Assembly: GCA_944989445.1 (NCBI GenBank)
Contig: CALYLW010000010.1
Coordinates: 3,511,270-3,575,269, forward strand
Direction: 5' to 3'
Length of the DNA stretch: 64,000 bases
From: Ampullaceana balthica
Lineage: Eukaryota; Mollusca; Gastropoda; Lymnaeidae
Below the pieces are notes generated by a model that saw only the letters and a program-made list of their open reading frames with translations, did not search any database and had not been told where the DNA came from. Of the stretch, positions 14,801 to 27,338 are shown in pieces (the stretch's first letter is position 1; every line of letters starts with the position of its first letter). A program made the translations under genes and the position numbers.

Positions 14801-15687
14801 GTTCACCGACAAAACGGCCCGGTCAAAACGGCCCCGGTCAAAACGGTCTTTGTCAAAACGGCCCCGGTCAAAATGGCCCCAGAAAAAACGGCCCCAGACA
14901 AATCGGCCCTTGACTAATACACTAATAGATGTTAATGGAATAAAAATACACTCAAATATTATATTAGTATTTTTACTCACCGATTCAGTGTCAGTTTTAG
15001 TTCACAAGAAACAATACGAATAGAATCATAATGAAACAGTTACTCTATATGGTAGCAAGTCACAATTGTTTGCTGATAAGAAATGATATCGTAACGTCAC
15101 AAGAAATAATTTTACAATTTGAACACTTTCTTAAAAGGTGAAAAAGTTGAACAAAGGTTAATATGCAAAAAATGTATTTTTTGTTTTAAAAAAAAATGTA
15201 AACAATTTGTCTGGGCCGTTTTGACCTGGGCCGTTTTGACCTGGGCCGTTTTTTGACCGGGGCCGTTTTGTCGGGGCCGTTTTGTCTGGGGCCGTTTTGG
15301 CCGGGTCCGTTTTGACCTGGGCCGTTTTGACCTGGGCCGTTTTTTGACCGGGGCCGTTTTGTCGGGGCCGTTTTGTCCGGGGCCGTTTTGGTCGGGTCCG
15401 TTTTGACCGGGGCCGTTTTGACCTGGGCCGTTTTTTGACCGGGGCCGTTTTTTGATCGGGGCCGTTTTTTGATCGGGGCCGTTTTGTCGGGGCCGTTTTG
15501 TCGGGGCCGTTTTGTCCGGGGCCGTTTTGACCTGGGCCGTTTTTTGATCGGGGCCGTTTTGTCGGGGCCGTTTTGTCCGGGGCCGTTTTGGCCGGGTCCG
15601 TTTTGACCGGGGCCGCTTTGACCTGGGCCGTTTTTTGACCGGGGCCGTTTTGTCGGGGCCGTTTTGTCCGGGTCCGTTTTGACGGGT
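14801..15687. mobile_element. Inverted-repeat element with ends expanded into a GGCCGTTTTG minisatellite
   Basis: The left end starts GTTCACCGACAAAACGGCCC, with five or six further AAACGGCCC units to about 14908. The right end (15211-15687) is a long inverted array of 15-21-bp GGGGCCGTTTTGACC / GTC units ending in GACGGGT. The middle is AT-rich and non-coding. A short version in opposite orientation at 18801-18921 shares the same two end sequences and the inner AATGTAAACAATTTGTC motif, which supports a mobile unit. Confidence 0.65.
15211..15687. repeat. 15-21-bp minisatellite (GGGGCCGTTTTGACC type)
   Basis: About 27 units vary by one or two T or a GTC/GACC ending, and larger blocks of several units repeat. 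The Lys/Arg/Pro-rich frame on the minus strand is a by-product. Confidence 0.9.
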
Positions 15688-16700
15688 CTCCCAACATTTT
15701 ATATTTTAAAATGGCTCTCATTACTACAGGTCTTTTCATCCTTGTTATATAGTGAAAATAACTCATAAGTAAATTGTCAATACAAGTAAATATTTAAAAA
15801 ATGCTGCAATTTTGTTTGTTACTCATATAACTTTCAGAGATCCTAACAATAGATGCAATGGTTATTTTCTATGGTTTGTAAAGACTGTTCGTTTTTTTTT
15901 ATTAAAAAAAAATTGTTTTCTTAATAAAATTAATTTCTAAAGAATTCGTAAATTTAAAAGCAATGCATATTTTAAACTCCCGGACATACATATTTGTTTC
16001 ATCAAGATTTCTTGAATGTAAAATATAAACAAGATTTAAGTGTAAGTTTTCAATTATCACTGATTAAATTTTTATGTAAAATAAGGTCATTGTAACTAAA
16101 TCTTAGAAATTCTGCCCAGACATGTCAAGTATTTAAGAAACGTTTAAAACCGTGCTGTTTAAAAAAGTATTTAAAAAATGAAACAAATCTAAATATTTTT
16201 TTTAAAATGCATGTTTCAGTGGACAACAAAGTCGTGTTTTTTTTAAACAGGATCAAATTCCATCAGAGGAAACAGAAGTGTTGGGCCTCACGAAGTACGG
16301 TACTAGAAAAAGAATTCATTGTTATTAAAATGTATGGCGTCAATAGATGTTTTTAAATTTATGAAAACATATAATATAGCCACCGAAAAAATGCAAGAAC
16401 ATTATGAAAGCCGAACTCGCTCTTTCCACAATGGAATTGGTTAAATCTCTTACATTTTAATATTTCTACGAATATCACGTTCAAAGAATTAGAACAAGTA
16501 CTTTAAAACAACACAAGTGTTCTTTACTACCCATCAATAAGCTTCTTCTATGTATAGACCTAATCATGGCCCTTTGCTGCTCTTTAGAAGTAGTGGAACA
16601 AATTATTTGACACATCATCTCTACGGCGAACACAAAGAATCCGAAACTCGCAAATAAACTCAAAGACTAAGAAACAGCATAGGTCACAGATGTCGTCATA
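15688..16700. other. AT-rich stretch, nothing recognised
   Basis: No convincing exon, RNA or bounded element. Poly-T and poly-A runs are frequent. Confidence 0.45.
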
Positions 16701-16995
16701 TCCTTATCTTATCTTCTTATCTTATCTATACAGACGCTCCTTCTATGCAGAAGATAGTTGCGTCCACAGACCATGACAGATGATCTGTTGGCAAGTGATG
16801 CAGCAATCACAGGCCACGGCTTTGTGGGTTCCACGCATTACCCAGCCGCCTAACTACATGTAGTGTTAGGTACCCATTCGGAGCGGGGTGACTCAGGGAC
16901 GCCCTAGGCCCCGGGAACAAACCCTTGCCTTCACACGGATTCGAACCCGTGACCATCGGTACGACAGTCCAGTGCGCTGCCACTCGACCACACGT
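16701..16995 (-). mobile_element. Full-length tRNA-derived SINE with LINE-like GATAA tail
   Basis: On the minus strand the head carries GTGGTCGAGTGG (A box) and GGGTTCGAATCC (B box). The core has GGCCTAGGGCGTCCCTGAGT and GGGTAATGCGTGG. The tail reads ATCTTCTGCATAGAAGGAGC and ends in GATAA repeats. The tail matches the 3' end of the LINE in the palindrome arms. This is the most complete copy in the window. Confidence 0.9.
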
Positions 16996-17847
16996 CATAG
17001 AAAAAAATGCGGGAAAAGCATTCACTACTAGATAATCAAAGTTCGTCGCGTGGTTTAAATATAAAATAGCGCATGGCATTTTGTAACCTTAATATTACAC
17101 TTAACACAGGCCTGGATATCACAATATTGACTCCGTAGGACGTGTTGGATAGGACATTCATTTCATTCGAATTTAATTCTCATTTCATCTCATTTTAAAT
17201 ATAAAAGTGATACACAGCTAATACATGTACTTGGACGAGTTCAAAATCAGGTAAGAAGTCTTCAACTGCAACCCCAAAACCTCGATAAGATAGGATCGGG
17301 TTCATGTTTTCCTCACGATCAACGCAAATCACCTTGCGGTGAAAAATATGTATGTAAATATTAAGGTAAAATTTCAAAACAGATTTTAATTAATTTTAAA
17401 ACTAAAACTTACTGTCTATCTAATTAATCTTTTAAAAATGAAAAGTATAATTGATCGAGAGAAAACCAAAAAAGTAGAAAGTAGTCTTAAGTTTCTTTTA
17501 AAATGCATAACGCAAAAAAAAAGTCGTGGGTAAAATACTTTTAAAGCCTATTAATGTAATATAATATTTCATTTTTGTCTAAACTCATTTCAAATCTTTC
17601 GCTGCATGTAGGTTAAATGTAATGGCAATTTGAATGGCCATCGACATATAAATAAATATTAAAAATGCACAGCTTTCCAAAACGCAAAGGATTTTAAGAA
17701 ACTTTAAATGATTTTTACATTTTAATACAGTCTTCAATTAAATCCCATCAGTTGAGAGTAAATTTTAATATTTTGTATCAGTTAAAACAATATTTTAAAA
17801 TCATGAACTTAGAGTAATACTATAACTATAGGCTATAGGTATAGTTA
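16996..17847. other. AT-rich stretch, nothing recognised
   Basis: No gene or element boundary seen between the SINE and the PIF/Harbinger element. Confidence 0.45.
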
Positions 17848-18800
17848 GGCTGTGGTTACACTGCACGCGAATTCGCCAATCTAGTATACGCGCGAACACG
17901 CATCTGAAATGTAAATTTGAGGGTGGTTACACTGCAAGCGTTTGCTTCAGCTGATATCGCGCGATTTTCATTGTTTGTCTTGACAACAACATTTAACCTT
18001 TATCCTTTTCGCTATTTAAAAACACATTTTGTGTGTTAATATAGACATCACCTACTTTCGCTTTTATTTGTTTAGCTTAACAACCACTGTTTTACGTTAA
18101 TATTTGTATATAGAATTAGAATATATAAAAATCGTATACCGTATTTATAACACGCACCTTCATTTTAAGAGTGAAATTTCAGGGGGGGGGGATTAAATTT
18201 CAAATAAAGAACTTTAAACTAATTTAAGCAAAATAAGGGTAGCTCAGAAATTTTTTTAAATTAATATCATTACCACTTATAACGTAAATAATTTAAAAGG
18301 ACAGTAAAAGCAACTCCACACGCTGCTACTGATCCACTCGCTGCTGTGCGGTATGTACATTATATCGGCGGTGTATATGGACAATATGGTGTATACGGTA
18401 CTTGTTAATACTGTAAAAACATGGCTTCTTGACATTATATAGGCGTATAACACGCATACATCATTTGCCCCCTATATTCAGGGGGAAAATGTGCGTGTTA
18501 TACGCCGATAAATATATTTCCCCCATAATTTTATATGATAGGTAAATATCAGAGAGACATTTGGTTAAACACAAATCTTGCAGAGAGTTAAGAGTGTTGA
18601 ATTTCATACATTGAAACATTGTTGCCTACGTTAAGCCGCTAGAGTCACCGAAGTAGTTTGTCGTCCAAGAAGCTTTTAATTTTTAAGGATGAGACCTACA
18701 ACATTTGTTTAAAGATTTAAAACCCACTAATTTCGAAAATCAATTTCTACCGAAGAAAGGGTGGCCTTAACACACTCACTAAGGTAAGTTAATTTGGGTG

Positions 18801-18921
18801 ACCCGTCAAAACGGCCCCGGACAAAATGGGCCCTGACAAATTGTTTACATTTTTTATTATGTATTAGTATTAGGGCTATTATGTCGGAGCCCATTTGTCC
18901 AGGGCCGTTTTGTCGGTGAAC
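18801..18921. mobile_element. Short copy of the GGCCGTTTTG-type inverted-repeat element
   Basis: It starts ACCCGTCAAAACGGCCCC and ends GGGCCGTTTTGTCGGTGAAC, about 121 bp, and sits inside the PIF/Harbinger element. Both ends and the inner AATTTGTCAGGG-like segment match the 14801-15687 element in reverse orientation, without the minisatellite expansion. Confidence 0.7.
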
Positions 18922-19439
18922 GGTTCATTTGTGTTAGGAAAAAATAATTTTAAAAACTAATAAGGCTAATAATTATTCAAGTAAATTAATTTACATTAGT
19001 TAAGTACTTATTGAACAAATTGACAAATATCACTGTCATTTGTAGAAGTTTTGAATTGTAAGTGAAATTTTTATCACTTTAACTTTAAAGGTTTTTTTAT
19101 ATATTTTTTATTAGGAATATAATATTCAAATTCAAAGCTTATATAATTCATGGCTATAGACTATGGTGAAAGCAGCACATAAATATTTATTATTAAATGT
19201 ATTACAAAAATTTATTTTGTTTCTGAGTTGTCCACAAAATATTATATATATTATTAGATAATATTTAAATTTTATATGAATTTTGTTCACTCATATGACA
19301 CATTTTAATATATTATATTAATTTTAGGGTGATATTGATATTCATACAGATGATAAGTTATGACATAGTACATTAATAGTTTGCCTTGTCCGCAATATTA
19401 GTTAAAATAAGAATTTACTTTTACTTATGTTTTTTCAGA

Positions 19440-20030
19440 TTCCAGTCAACAGACTAAAAAAAGACTTAGGACTTCTCATTTTATAGAATAACCACTTAAC
19501 AATTTCAAAATAATTTATGAGACCTGATGCTATTTGGCAGTGTTTTGTTGATGAACATATGCCATACCAAAATACAGAAATATTGTTACAGATTGATTGC
19601 GAAAATTTGAGCAGTTATGGGATTATCTAAATTGTGTTGGTATCAATGGCAAGCATGTCTGCATCAAGTGCCCCAAATAATCTTGATCAAAACATTACAA
19701 GTATAAACAATGTCATTCTATTATTCTTCAAGTTGAACTTCAAGCTTTGGCTAATACCAAATATTATTTTAAAGTGTTGATTTTGGAGCTTATGGTAAGC
19801 CAAGTGACAGTGGGATTTTTCTTGAATCAAATATGTAAAATAAAATAGGGGTTGTTTCTCTTACCCTAATTATTATTATATCCAAGGGAGCTACCAGGAA
19901 CCAATACAAAACTACCATATGTATTTACTAGCGATCAAGGATCCTTTAAAGGAATATCTAATTTATCCATACACATGGTGAAACAGAGAATTTGAAATGT
20001 ACAACTTCAAGTATAGTTGGCCCTGTAAAG
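19440..20030 (+). pseudogene. Decayed PIF/Harbinger (HARBI1-like) transposase
   Basis: Pieces in changing frames read C-V-G-I-N-G-K-H-V-C, then VDFGAYGKPSDSGIFLES, then LPYVFTSDQGS. These are the DDE motif regions of Harbinger transposases; the first should contain a catalytic Asp (I-D-G-K-H) but has Asn. Several stops and frameshifts make it inactive. Confidence 0.82.
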
Positions 20031-20574
20031 CTTAATACTTATTATAGTTATTTGAAGATCCAAACCTACTACATGTAATACTAATATTGTTCCATGATAT
20101 GTCACATAATTACATTTGCTCATGTGAGTGTGGGTATGTAAATGTCATGAGTTTCCAAAAATAGTTAGTAAATAATAAAATCTAAAGTTATTGGATATAA
20201 ATATGGAACATTAGTATTTCTGTTTTCAATTATTTATTTAAAGCTTAATAAGCTATATAAATTATTTTTAATTTTTAATGAATTATGAAAAAATGAAATT
20301 TAATCATCTTAACTTTAACGTTCATGAGTGATTTATGAACACATGATTTATAGTGGAGTTTTCATTGTGAATGATTAATATTATTAACACAATTGTAAAA
20401 ATAACTATGTTTTAATAAAATATTATTTTTCTAAAATGTATAGTTAAGTACTTACATCTTTATTTTGGGTTAGATGTTTACCCTGAATGCAATAATTTGC
20501 ATTTATTTTTCTTTTATACTCTTAAAATTTGAAAATAAATTTAGTGTAAACACTATGTATGATAATCCAATTAC

Positions 20575-20870
20575 TTTCCAATTTTTTAATTCATCTAAAT
20601 CTAAGTGTATTTGTAACATTTCTGTATACTCTTCACACTCAATTGTTCTATAGCTTATGTAATCATCAGCAAATATCATAACTTTTGCTATTGATGAGAT
20701 GCTGTTGGGTAAATAATATATGTAAATTATAATTAAATTAGGGGAGGGGGGGTAGGGGGAACTAGAAAATGTTCTTGTGGAACTACTGAGTTTACCATTT
20801 TGAGTGATGATTTAGAGCCAATATTTTTGTAGATACTGTTCTGTGCTTCTTATTAAATCTTGAATCTACT
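20575..20870 (-). pseudogene. LINE reverse-transcriptase relic
   Basis: It reads in the same orientation as, and is clearly related to, 46500-46740: AATTGTTCTATAG, AATCATCAGCAAATA and GGGTAAATAA recur. It covers the FADD motif region and the segment just before it. It is more diverged than the palindrome copies and is nested in the PIF/Harbinger element. Confidence 0.78.
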
Positions 20871-21039
20871 TATATTTGGGAACAGGTATACCCAAGTGTT
20901 TGTGCATACTTTATCTATTGTCAAAAAAAAAGTTTTTCAATTTTGATTATAGGAAAGTATTATGTTTTTATACAACTATCAGAATATTAGCAAGTGCTAT
21001 TTCTCATTATATTAACATTTTCAAATAATACATGCAGAT

Positions 21040-21045
21040 GTATAA

Positions 21046-21080
<35 letters not shown>
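21040..21080. repeat. (TA)n microsatellite
   Basis: A run of ATATATA about 40 bp long. Confidence 0.9.
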
Positions 21081-21949
21081 GAAAGTTATTTATTGAATTT
21101 GATTTTCTAAATATTATTTAAATATATATTATATGTTTATATGTTTTTAAGTATAAGTATAAGCAAAGTAATATATTTTATTGCTTAAATATTTAATACC
21201 ACATCTTAATGGGGGGATATGACACCTTATGAAGGTAAAAACTAGAACATCAATATATTTACATTTTTATGTGTTTACTTTGTTCCATATAGCTAGTAAG
21301 TGACAAAAAAATTGTGAAGAAAATATTTTGTTATAAACAAGGAGGACAAAAAGAGGACATAAAAAGGACAAAATTAAAAAATATATTTAAAAAAAAACTA
21401 ATGAACAGAATGATTTGAAACTTAAATTTTAGCTATATATACATTTTATTGATATTTGTGAGTATTAGAATTAAAAAATCTCCATTAGATTTTAAAATAT
21501 AAATTTTTCAGTGAAAATAGTTGAAAAAACATGAACATTTAAGGGGGTCAAGTTATAAAAATCTTATTAAAATAATAAATATAATTTAAAATGCATACTC
21601 AGGATTGTTACAATATGAATACAGAACAAACCCTGAAAATATTAAACAAATTGATAAAGCAATTTTTTGAGAAATTTCATTTTGCGTGGAAAATATTTTT
21701 TATGAAAACGCAATTTTGAGAAAAATGACTTTTAAAGTTAGTATATCGAAAAATCACAATTGCGTGAGAGATAAAAGAGTGAAACTTTTTGAGAATATAG
21801 CTTAGCCCTTAAACTTACTAGAAACATTTTTAAAAAAAATTATCATTTTAAAAAATTGTCATTGAAGCAAATTGGATACATGGTATCTCCATATTGTTTA
21901 TTTGCAACATTTACTAAGACCCAAGTATGAGTGGGTTTTGAGATTGTGA

Positions 21950-22165
21950 TAGTTGGTGGCTGTAAAATGGTGCCATAAAATTGCTGTGAATAGGTTCCAG
22001 GTGATAAAGTGACAGGCATTTGCTTGGAAGTGGTGCCAGGCGATGGCAACGAAGTGGTGCCAAGCGATGGCTGCCAATCGGTGCTAGGAGATGGCGGCAA
22101 AGTGATGCTAGGATATGGCTATAAAATGGTGCCAAGTGATGGCTGTAAAGTGGCACTAGAGTAGA
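21950..22165. repeat. About 24-bp degenerate tandem repeat
   Basis: Units of the form AAGTGGTGCCAAGCGATGGC recur about eight times with many changes. It lies within the PIF/Harbinger interior; the small minus-strand frames here only read this repeat. Confidence 0.75.
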
Positions 22166-23119
22166 GCTTGACCACCACTAGCCACTGAATTTTTGACGAT
22201 GACCAATGCCCTTCGGGTGATGATTTTAGACTGACAAATTTTTTGTTGCATTTGTTTCATTTCGTAAATATTTTTATTTTTGTATATCCAGTAGTAAAGA
22301 GGTAGTCGATATTGGACTAAATCCATATTCATATAAAAATCCTTTAAAATGATTCCAAACACTATATCATACTATATGGAAACTAAAAGTTTGATATGAC
22401 TTGCTATGGCTTGAACAATGGCAATATAAACAGTAAATGGCTATTAAAATCATTAAAAACGCAAACAGTGACCTTACAAAATATTTTTTTTACAACTTTA
22501 ATTAAATAAAATAACATTTGGGGGGGGGGACATATTCTACAATGGCTTAGGTAGTCAATTATGACAAAACACCAAAACATGTAATTTTTCAGTTAATTGA
22601 TCAAAACACTGTCATATCCCCCCTTAACATAATTCTTGAAAAATTTTGATGTAACATTGCATGCAGCATAATCACACAAGTATCATCCATAATAAGGTCC
22701 ATACATGCATTAAAATTTATTAATCACATACAAATGGGTTTATAGATATTTTTCTTTAATGTAAACATAAAACAGACATAGAAATGGTTTTTCTTGAATA
22801 ATTTATTTTCAAAAAATTTATTAAAAAATTTAGATGAGTTAATTTCTTTTTTAATTTGGATCAATAAATGATGATGTTCATTATTGCAATTAAATCATAA
22901 ATGCTTCTTTTTACTTAATATAGCTGTATTTCATATTAAACAATAATAAATTTCACATGATTATAATTACTATAAACAATTTTATTGTCTTATATCATCA
23001 TGTAATTTGAGGTTAAAAATTCTTTCAAGCACACAGAAATTTGTGTTTATAAAATATGAAGGAAAAAAAAATTATATTTAATTATTTTTAAAATTGGAAC
23101 TATTTTTAAAATTAACATG

Positions 23120-23200
23120 TAACAGGAAAACTATTAACACTCAACAGTAAAAAGATTAACACTTAACAGTAAATTATTAACACTTAACAGTAAAACTTTG
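23120..23200. repeat. Short tandem repeat, about 24 bp x 3-4
   Basis: ATTAACACTTAACAGTAAA recurs with small spacing changes. Confidence 0.75.
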
Positions 23201-23517
23201 TTTTTTCATTTTGATTAAATGTCATGAGGGCTTAAATCAACTGTTTGTTTACAATCCCATTTTAAATGAAATTTCTTTGTAGCTTGTTGTCATTTGGTTA
23301 TGTTGGGTGATGAAATTGGCAAAGTGCAATCATCTTGATCCATAAATGAATTTGACCTTTCCATTTTTTCTGGTCCATCAGCATTTACCAAAAGTTGTAT
23401 AACTTTTAATTTCATTCCTAGCTTTAGCCTCTTTGGCATTTTATGAAGATGTGTTAGCAGACTCATGATACTGTTTTTGTTTTTTCAGCTCCTCCATTTA
23501 ACTTTCCTCCAAATTAA

Positions 23518-24870
23518 TCAGGTGATAATATCTTCTGACTTATCCTTTACCATTTTTATTTTCCTTTGCATTTTTGGTGTTTTCAAAGGTATATCATGTA
23601 TACTAGAATGAGGGTATTTTTTAGCTGCTTCTCCAAATATACCAACATGTTGTGATTCATTATTATTGACATTGTCATTAAAATCATTGTGAATTATTGT
23701 CTTATTTGCCATAAAATTTTATTTTCTCTCTTCTCCTGAATTTCTGTCAGCAATCTGTATAATCCTTACTTTGTCTTGAAGAGAACACATCCAACAGGAA
23801 TAATATATGGTTATAGAATTTCCATGAGGAATTTTGTCCATTAAATGTAGCTAAACTATCTGTAAGAGGTCTTGTTGCTTTTAAAATGCTCTTTTCAAAG
23901 GTTTTCTCCCAAGCCTTGCCCTTTTGTTTCTACAAGTTTGGCTGAAAAGAAGAAAAAGGTTGCTTTTACACACATTGTATCATTGTTTAAAAAAATATAT
24001 AAATTAGTCTTGAAAATTATTTTTATACATAATAAATTCTAAAAGTTTAAGTTAAACCACAACTTTTTTTAATTACCACTTTGATAAAAAATTGATAAAT
24101 AATTCAACAGTTAATTGTTATTGTTATTGTTAAAAATAGTAATAACAGTATTAAGAGTAAAAAAATTCTATTATATTTTTGACATGTAAAACTAGTACTA
24201 GTGTAACATTGTAGTTTTAATTAAATTTTAAATCTTGTGTTCTTTCCTTGAAATTTAAAATATTTTAAAAACATTTTAAGCATTAATTTTGAACTTAATA
24301 TTATGGTATATTTAACTTATGCTACATTTAATAATAATATTAATACTAAATTATAAGTATTTATAATATATATATGCAAAATAATTATTAATTGGAACAA
24401 AAGTTGTTTAAATAGTGAAACAAGTATTTCGCTTCATTAATTTATAATATTTTGTTATTTGATTCCCTTTTAGTCAATATATTAATAATTTAAAGTTAAA
24501 TAATAAGTATAAAATACATATACTTATAGGCTATACTATTTAGAACTAATTTTGAAGCTTAAAATTAATAAATATTATATTTAAAAGTCGACCATCGACT
24601 TGAATCGTCTTGACCTAATTAAATAAATTCTTAACCACTTGGATTTGATAGTCCTAAAATTAATATTTTTATAATTATTTTTAGACTCAGTTATCTATCA
24701 TTCTTGATTGAATTAAATAAACAAAATCTACAATAATAGTTGTAGCTTACTTACTTGTAGAATTAGGTTCGTCTGCAATTTCAAGCCAAAGTTTCCTTCC
24801 AACATTCCTATTACTAGTACTAGTATTAGTATTACACTTCGAGGTCGTTGAGAGGAGTGTGCGCTCATGG
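23518..24870 (-). pseudogene. Relic of the MADF/Myb-like second gene of PIF/Harbinger
   Basis: On the minus strand, 24750-24870 reads N-V-G-R-K-L-W-L-E-I-A-D-E before a GTAAGT-like site. 23760-23950 reads KGKAWEKTFEKSI and SSWKFYNHILFLLDV, similar to the end of MADF domains (W-x-x-L-x-x-x-Y and S-x-W-x-Y-x-x-L-x-F-L). 23518-23712 keeps an open Lys/Asn-rich 64-codon frame. The assignment is by pattern and position inside the element. Confidence 0.5.
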
Positions 24871-25235
24871 ACTTACGAATTTAACTTGTCAATATCCATA
24901 ATAAAAATCAAAATAATTTTAGTTTAAAATGGAAATATAATGTTTTAAATTTCGAAAATCATGCATGAAAGCCAATTATTATTTATTAAATGATCATTTA
25001 CACACATAAAATTGGACGATGTGGCAAAAAATGTCCGCCATTTTGTTGACTTTTGAAAGCAGATTCGCGCGATGCGCTGTAAAAATCAAATTATTCGCGC
25101 GTATACGGGCGTTTTTCACGCTGCTAGTGTAACCACTCACACTATGTTATTGCATTTGTTTTTCAAGATGTTTCAGATGCGCGTTCGCGCGTATACTAGA
25201 TTGGCGAATTCGCGTGCAGTGTAACCACAGCCTTA

Positions 25236-26447
25236 GGGTGTTTCTTTAAAATAGGGAATACCCCAAAGAAATAAAAAATCTATTACGTAAAAGTAGTCGA
25301 TTACTTGAATAATTACACATTCAACATCACAGATCACTTACTATAACCTTTATATATCTAGTATTTCTAGAGATCCAGCTGTATTCGATTACTGTATTTA
25401 ACGTTTACGTATCTCCCGCAATGGTGAAAGGCGTAGGCCTACATTTAATTTATTCAATTACAAGAGGAACAGCCATGTCGTGAGGATTTAAAAGGAGATT
25501 TAATTTCAACAGCTTGACCGCTCGAGCGTGTCTGGCGGTCATTGATGCGTTGTCAGGTACGTATTATGCGGTGACTGTGACAAATGCCATTTTAGGATAT
25601 AATTAAAATTTGTGATAGAAGAGATCGAATAGTGCTGCACATGGAGCTCGGTAAACAACGAGTTATAAATAGAATGATGCAACATTTGTCTAGCCAAACA
25701 ACAAGTGTCTATATTTTTGTTTTTAAAAAAATCAAAGGAATTACTTGTGTTTATTTTTGTTTAACTAATGATAAGTATGATGATAACTTCTTTAACGCTT
25801 TGCTATCCTTGTTAGGATCGGATGTTGAATAATGATCTCAGTTATTCGTAGAGCCGAGGGGGTGGGGGTGGGGGGCTGATACCAAAAACGATTATCGCAA
25901 AGTTGTGGTGAATAGTTCAGAGATCTATTGATACAGCAACTTTTAATACGCAGTTTTTAATCTCTAAGCCAAGATATTTCACTGAGACATAAAATGATGG
26001 AGTCTAGTTTGAAATAACAATAATAATTCAATAATTCCTACGACGCGGCCTTTAAGCGAAGGCAAATCACAACTTTGCACACACACACACATGCGTAGGA
26101 ATATGGTTGGGAGAATTCTTCGTCCTAGTTACTAAAACTGCCCATTGAAACGAAAACCTGTGATAGCAGTACATAAGTGTGGTGCATAAAATTCTAAAGG
26201 GAGTCAAGATATTGAACTAAATTAACAAAGTTACTTAAAATGTAATATATATTATATATAAATATTGTCCATTCCCTCGGAGATGGGGGCCCCAAATGTC
26301 TTTTTTACTAAACGTTAATAATTGTATTCCCTATTAAATTTTACACGATATTGAGAAATATAGCTTGAGTACAACGGCAATAAAAAAATAACGTTTGCCC
26401 AAACAAAAAATATTTAGCAAGCTCAGAAGGCATTCGTTCCCTTATAA
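25236..26447. other. Stretch without recognised genes
   Basis: No exon supported. A short open frame at 25632-25832 has no recognisable features. A GGGGGTGGGGGTGGGG run lies near 25858. Confidence 0.4.
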
Positions 26448-26742
26448 CTGAAACTGTGCTTTGCCATGACAATCAACAAGTCACAGGGCCAGTCTCTTGG
26501 GATTGCTGGTATAGACTTGCCGACACCATGCTTTTCTCATGGGCAGTTGTATGTGGCCTGCTCCAGAGTGGGCAAAGAGGAAAATCTTTTTGTACACACT
26601 CCATATGGAACAGCCAAAAATGTTGTCTATCACATTGCTTTAAGTTAAATGTACCCTTTTTATTGCAAGCAAATAAACAGTTTTGTATGCTTCTACAGAA
26701 AACCTTATTTTAAACCCGGGAAAGCCGGGTACTTGCACCTAG
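26448..26742 (+). mobile_element. Helitron 3' end: helicase C-terminus plus terminal hairpin
   Basis: The plus strand reads [25 protein letters not shown] and [10 protein letters not shown], the last Pif1-type helicase motifs of Rep/Hel proteins, ending at a stop at 26646-26648. About 65 bp on, a CCCGG-GAAAG-CCGGG hairpin (26715-26729) is followed after nine bases by CTAG, the classical Helitron 3' terminus. Upstream sequence is not recognisable, so only the 3' end survives. Confidence 0.85.
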
Positions 26743-27171
26743 GGCTGCGGAAATTAACGATTAATTAATCGATTAATCGTTAAAACTTTAATCGATTAAT
26801 ACTAATTTGATCGATTAAGATTCGATTAAAATTTAAGAAAATATTTCACTTTTTTTTCCCAATTTATTAATAATTTATATTTTTAATACTAACATACTTT
26901 ACCCTGGTATTATTATTATTATTATTTATTTAGACATGCATGCGTAAACAAATAAGGTTTTTCTTCCTATTTCTTGCATAGCAGAACGAATTTGCTGTGT
27001 TACGTCATAAAATTATGGAGCCATGGAATTACCGCGACTTAACTGATTTCGAGAAATAATGAATCTCGACTTAACGGGATCTATATATGCACTATACAAA
27101 TATAAATCGATATAATCGATTAAATTACCCCCGATTAATCGAACAAAAATAATGTTTCAGTGCCAGCCCCA
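26740..27171. mobile_element. hAT-type MITE (copy 2)
   Basis: It starts TAGGGCTGCGG and ends GTGCCAGCCCC, and is homologous along its length to 3148-3613, including ATTAATCGATTAATCG and GCATAGCAGAACGAATTTGC. No clean target duplication is visible. Its first bases overlap the Helitron end CTAG. Confidence 0.8.
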
Positions 27172-27338
27172 ATATATAAATATACAAATAAAATTCTTTA
27201 ATTTTAATTATTTTTTATTAAACAACCCTTTTCCTGCATAGTTTAATATGATATGATACAGACGTACTTTTATGATAAAAGGTTTTAAGACATTTATGTG
27301 CTTGTCTGTGCAGGTCCCTCATAAAGTCATCAGAATTT

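Larger units (their letters stand above)
17848..25232 (+). mobile_element. PIF/Harbinger DNA transposon, 7.4 kb, decayed, complete ends
   Basis: Inverted repeats of 62 bp begin GGCTGTGGTTACACTGCACG at 17848 and mirror to 25232, with one mismatch. The flanking trinucleotide is TTA on both sides (17845-17847 and 25233-25235), the TWA duplication typical of PIF/Harbinger. A second GTGGTTACACT repeat lies subterminally on both sides. Inside are a decayed DDE transposase (plus strand) and a MADF-like relic (minus strand), the usual two-gene content. It also hosts later insertions: an inverted-repeat element at 18.8 kb and a LINE relic at 20.6 kb. Confidence 0.9.

Noticed and set aside
15158..15766. 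Lys/Arg/Pro-rich frame on the minus strand
   Set aside because: Reads the GGCCGTTTTG minisatellite of an inverted-repeat element.
21843..22156. Ser/Pro/Thr-rich small frames on the minus strand
   Set aside because: They read the degenerate 24-bp tandem repeat inside the PIF/Harbinger element.
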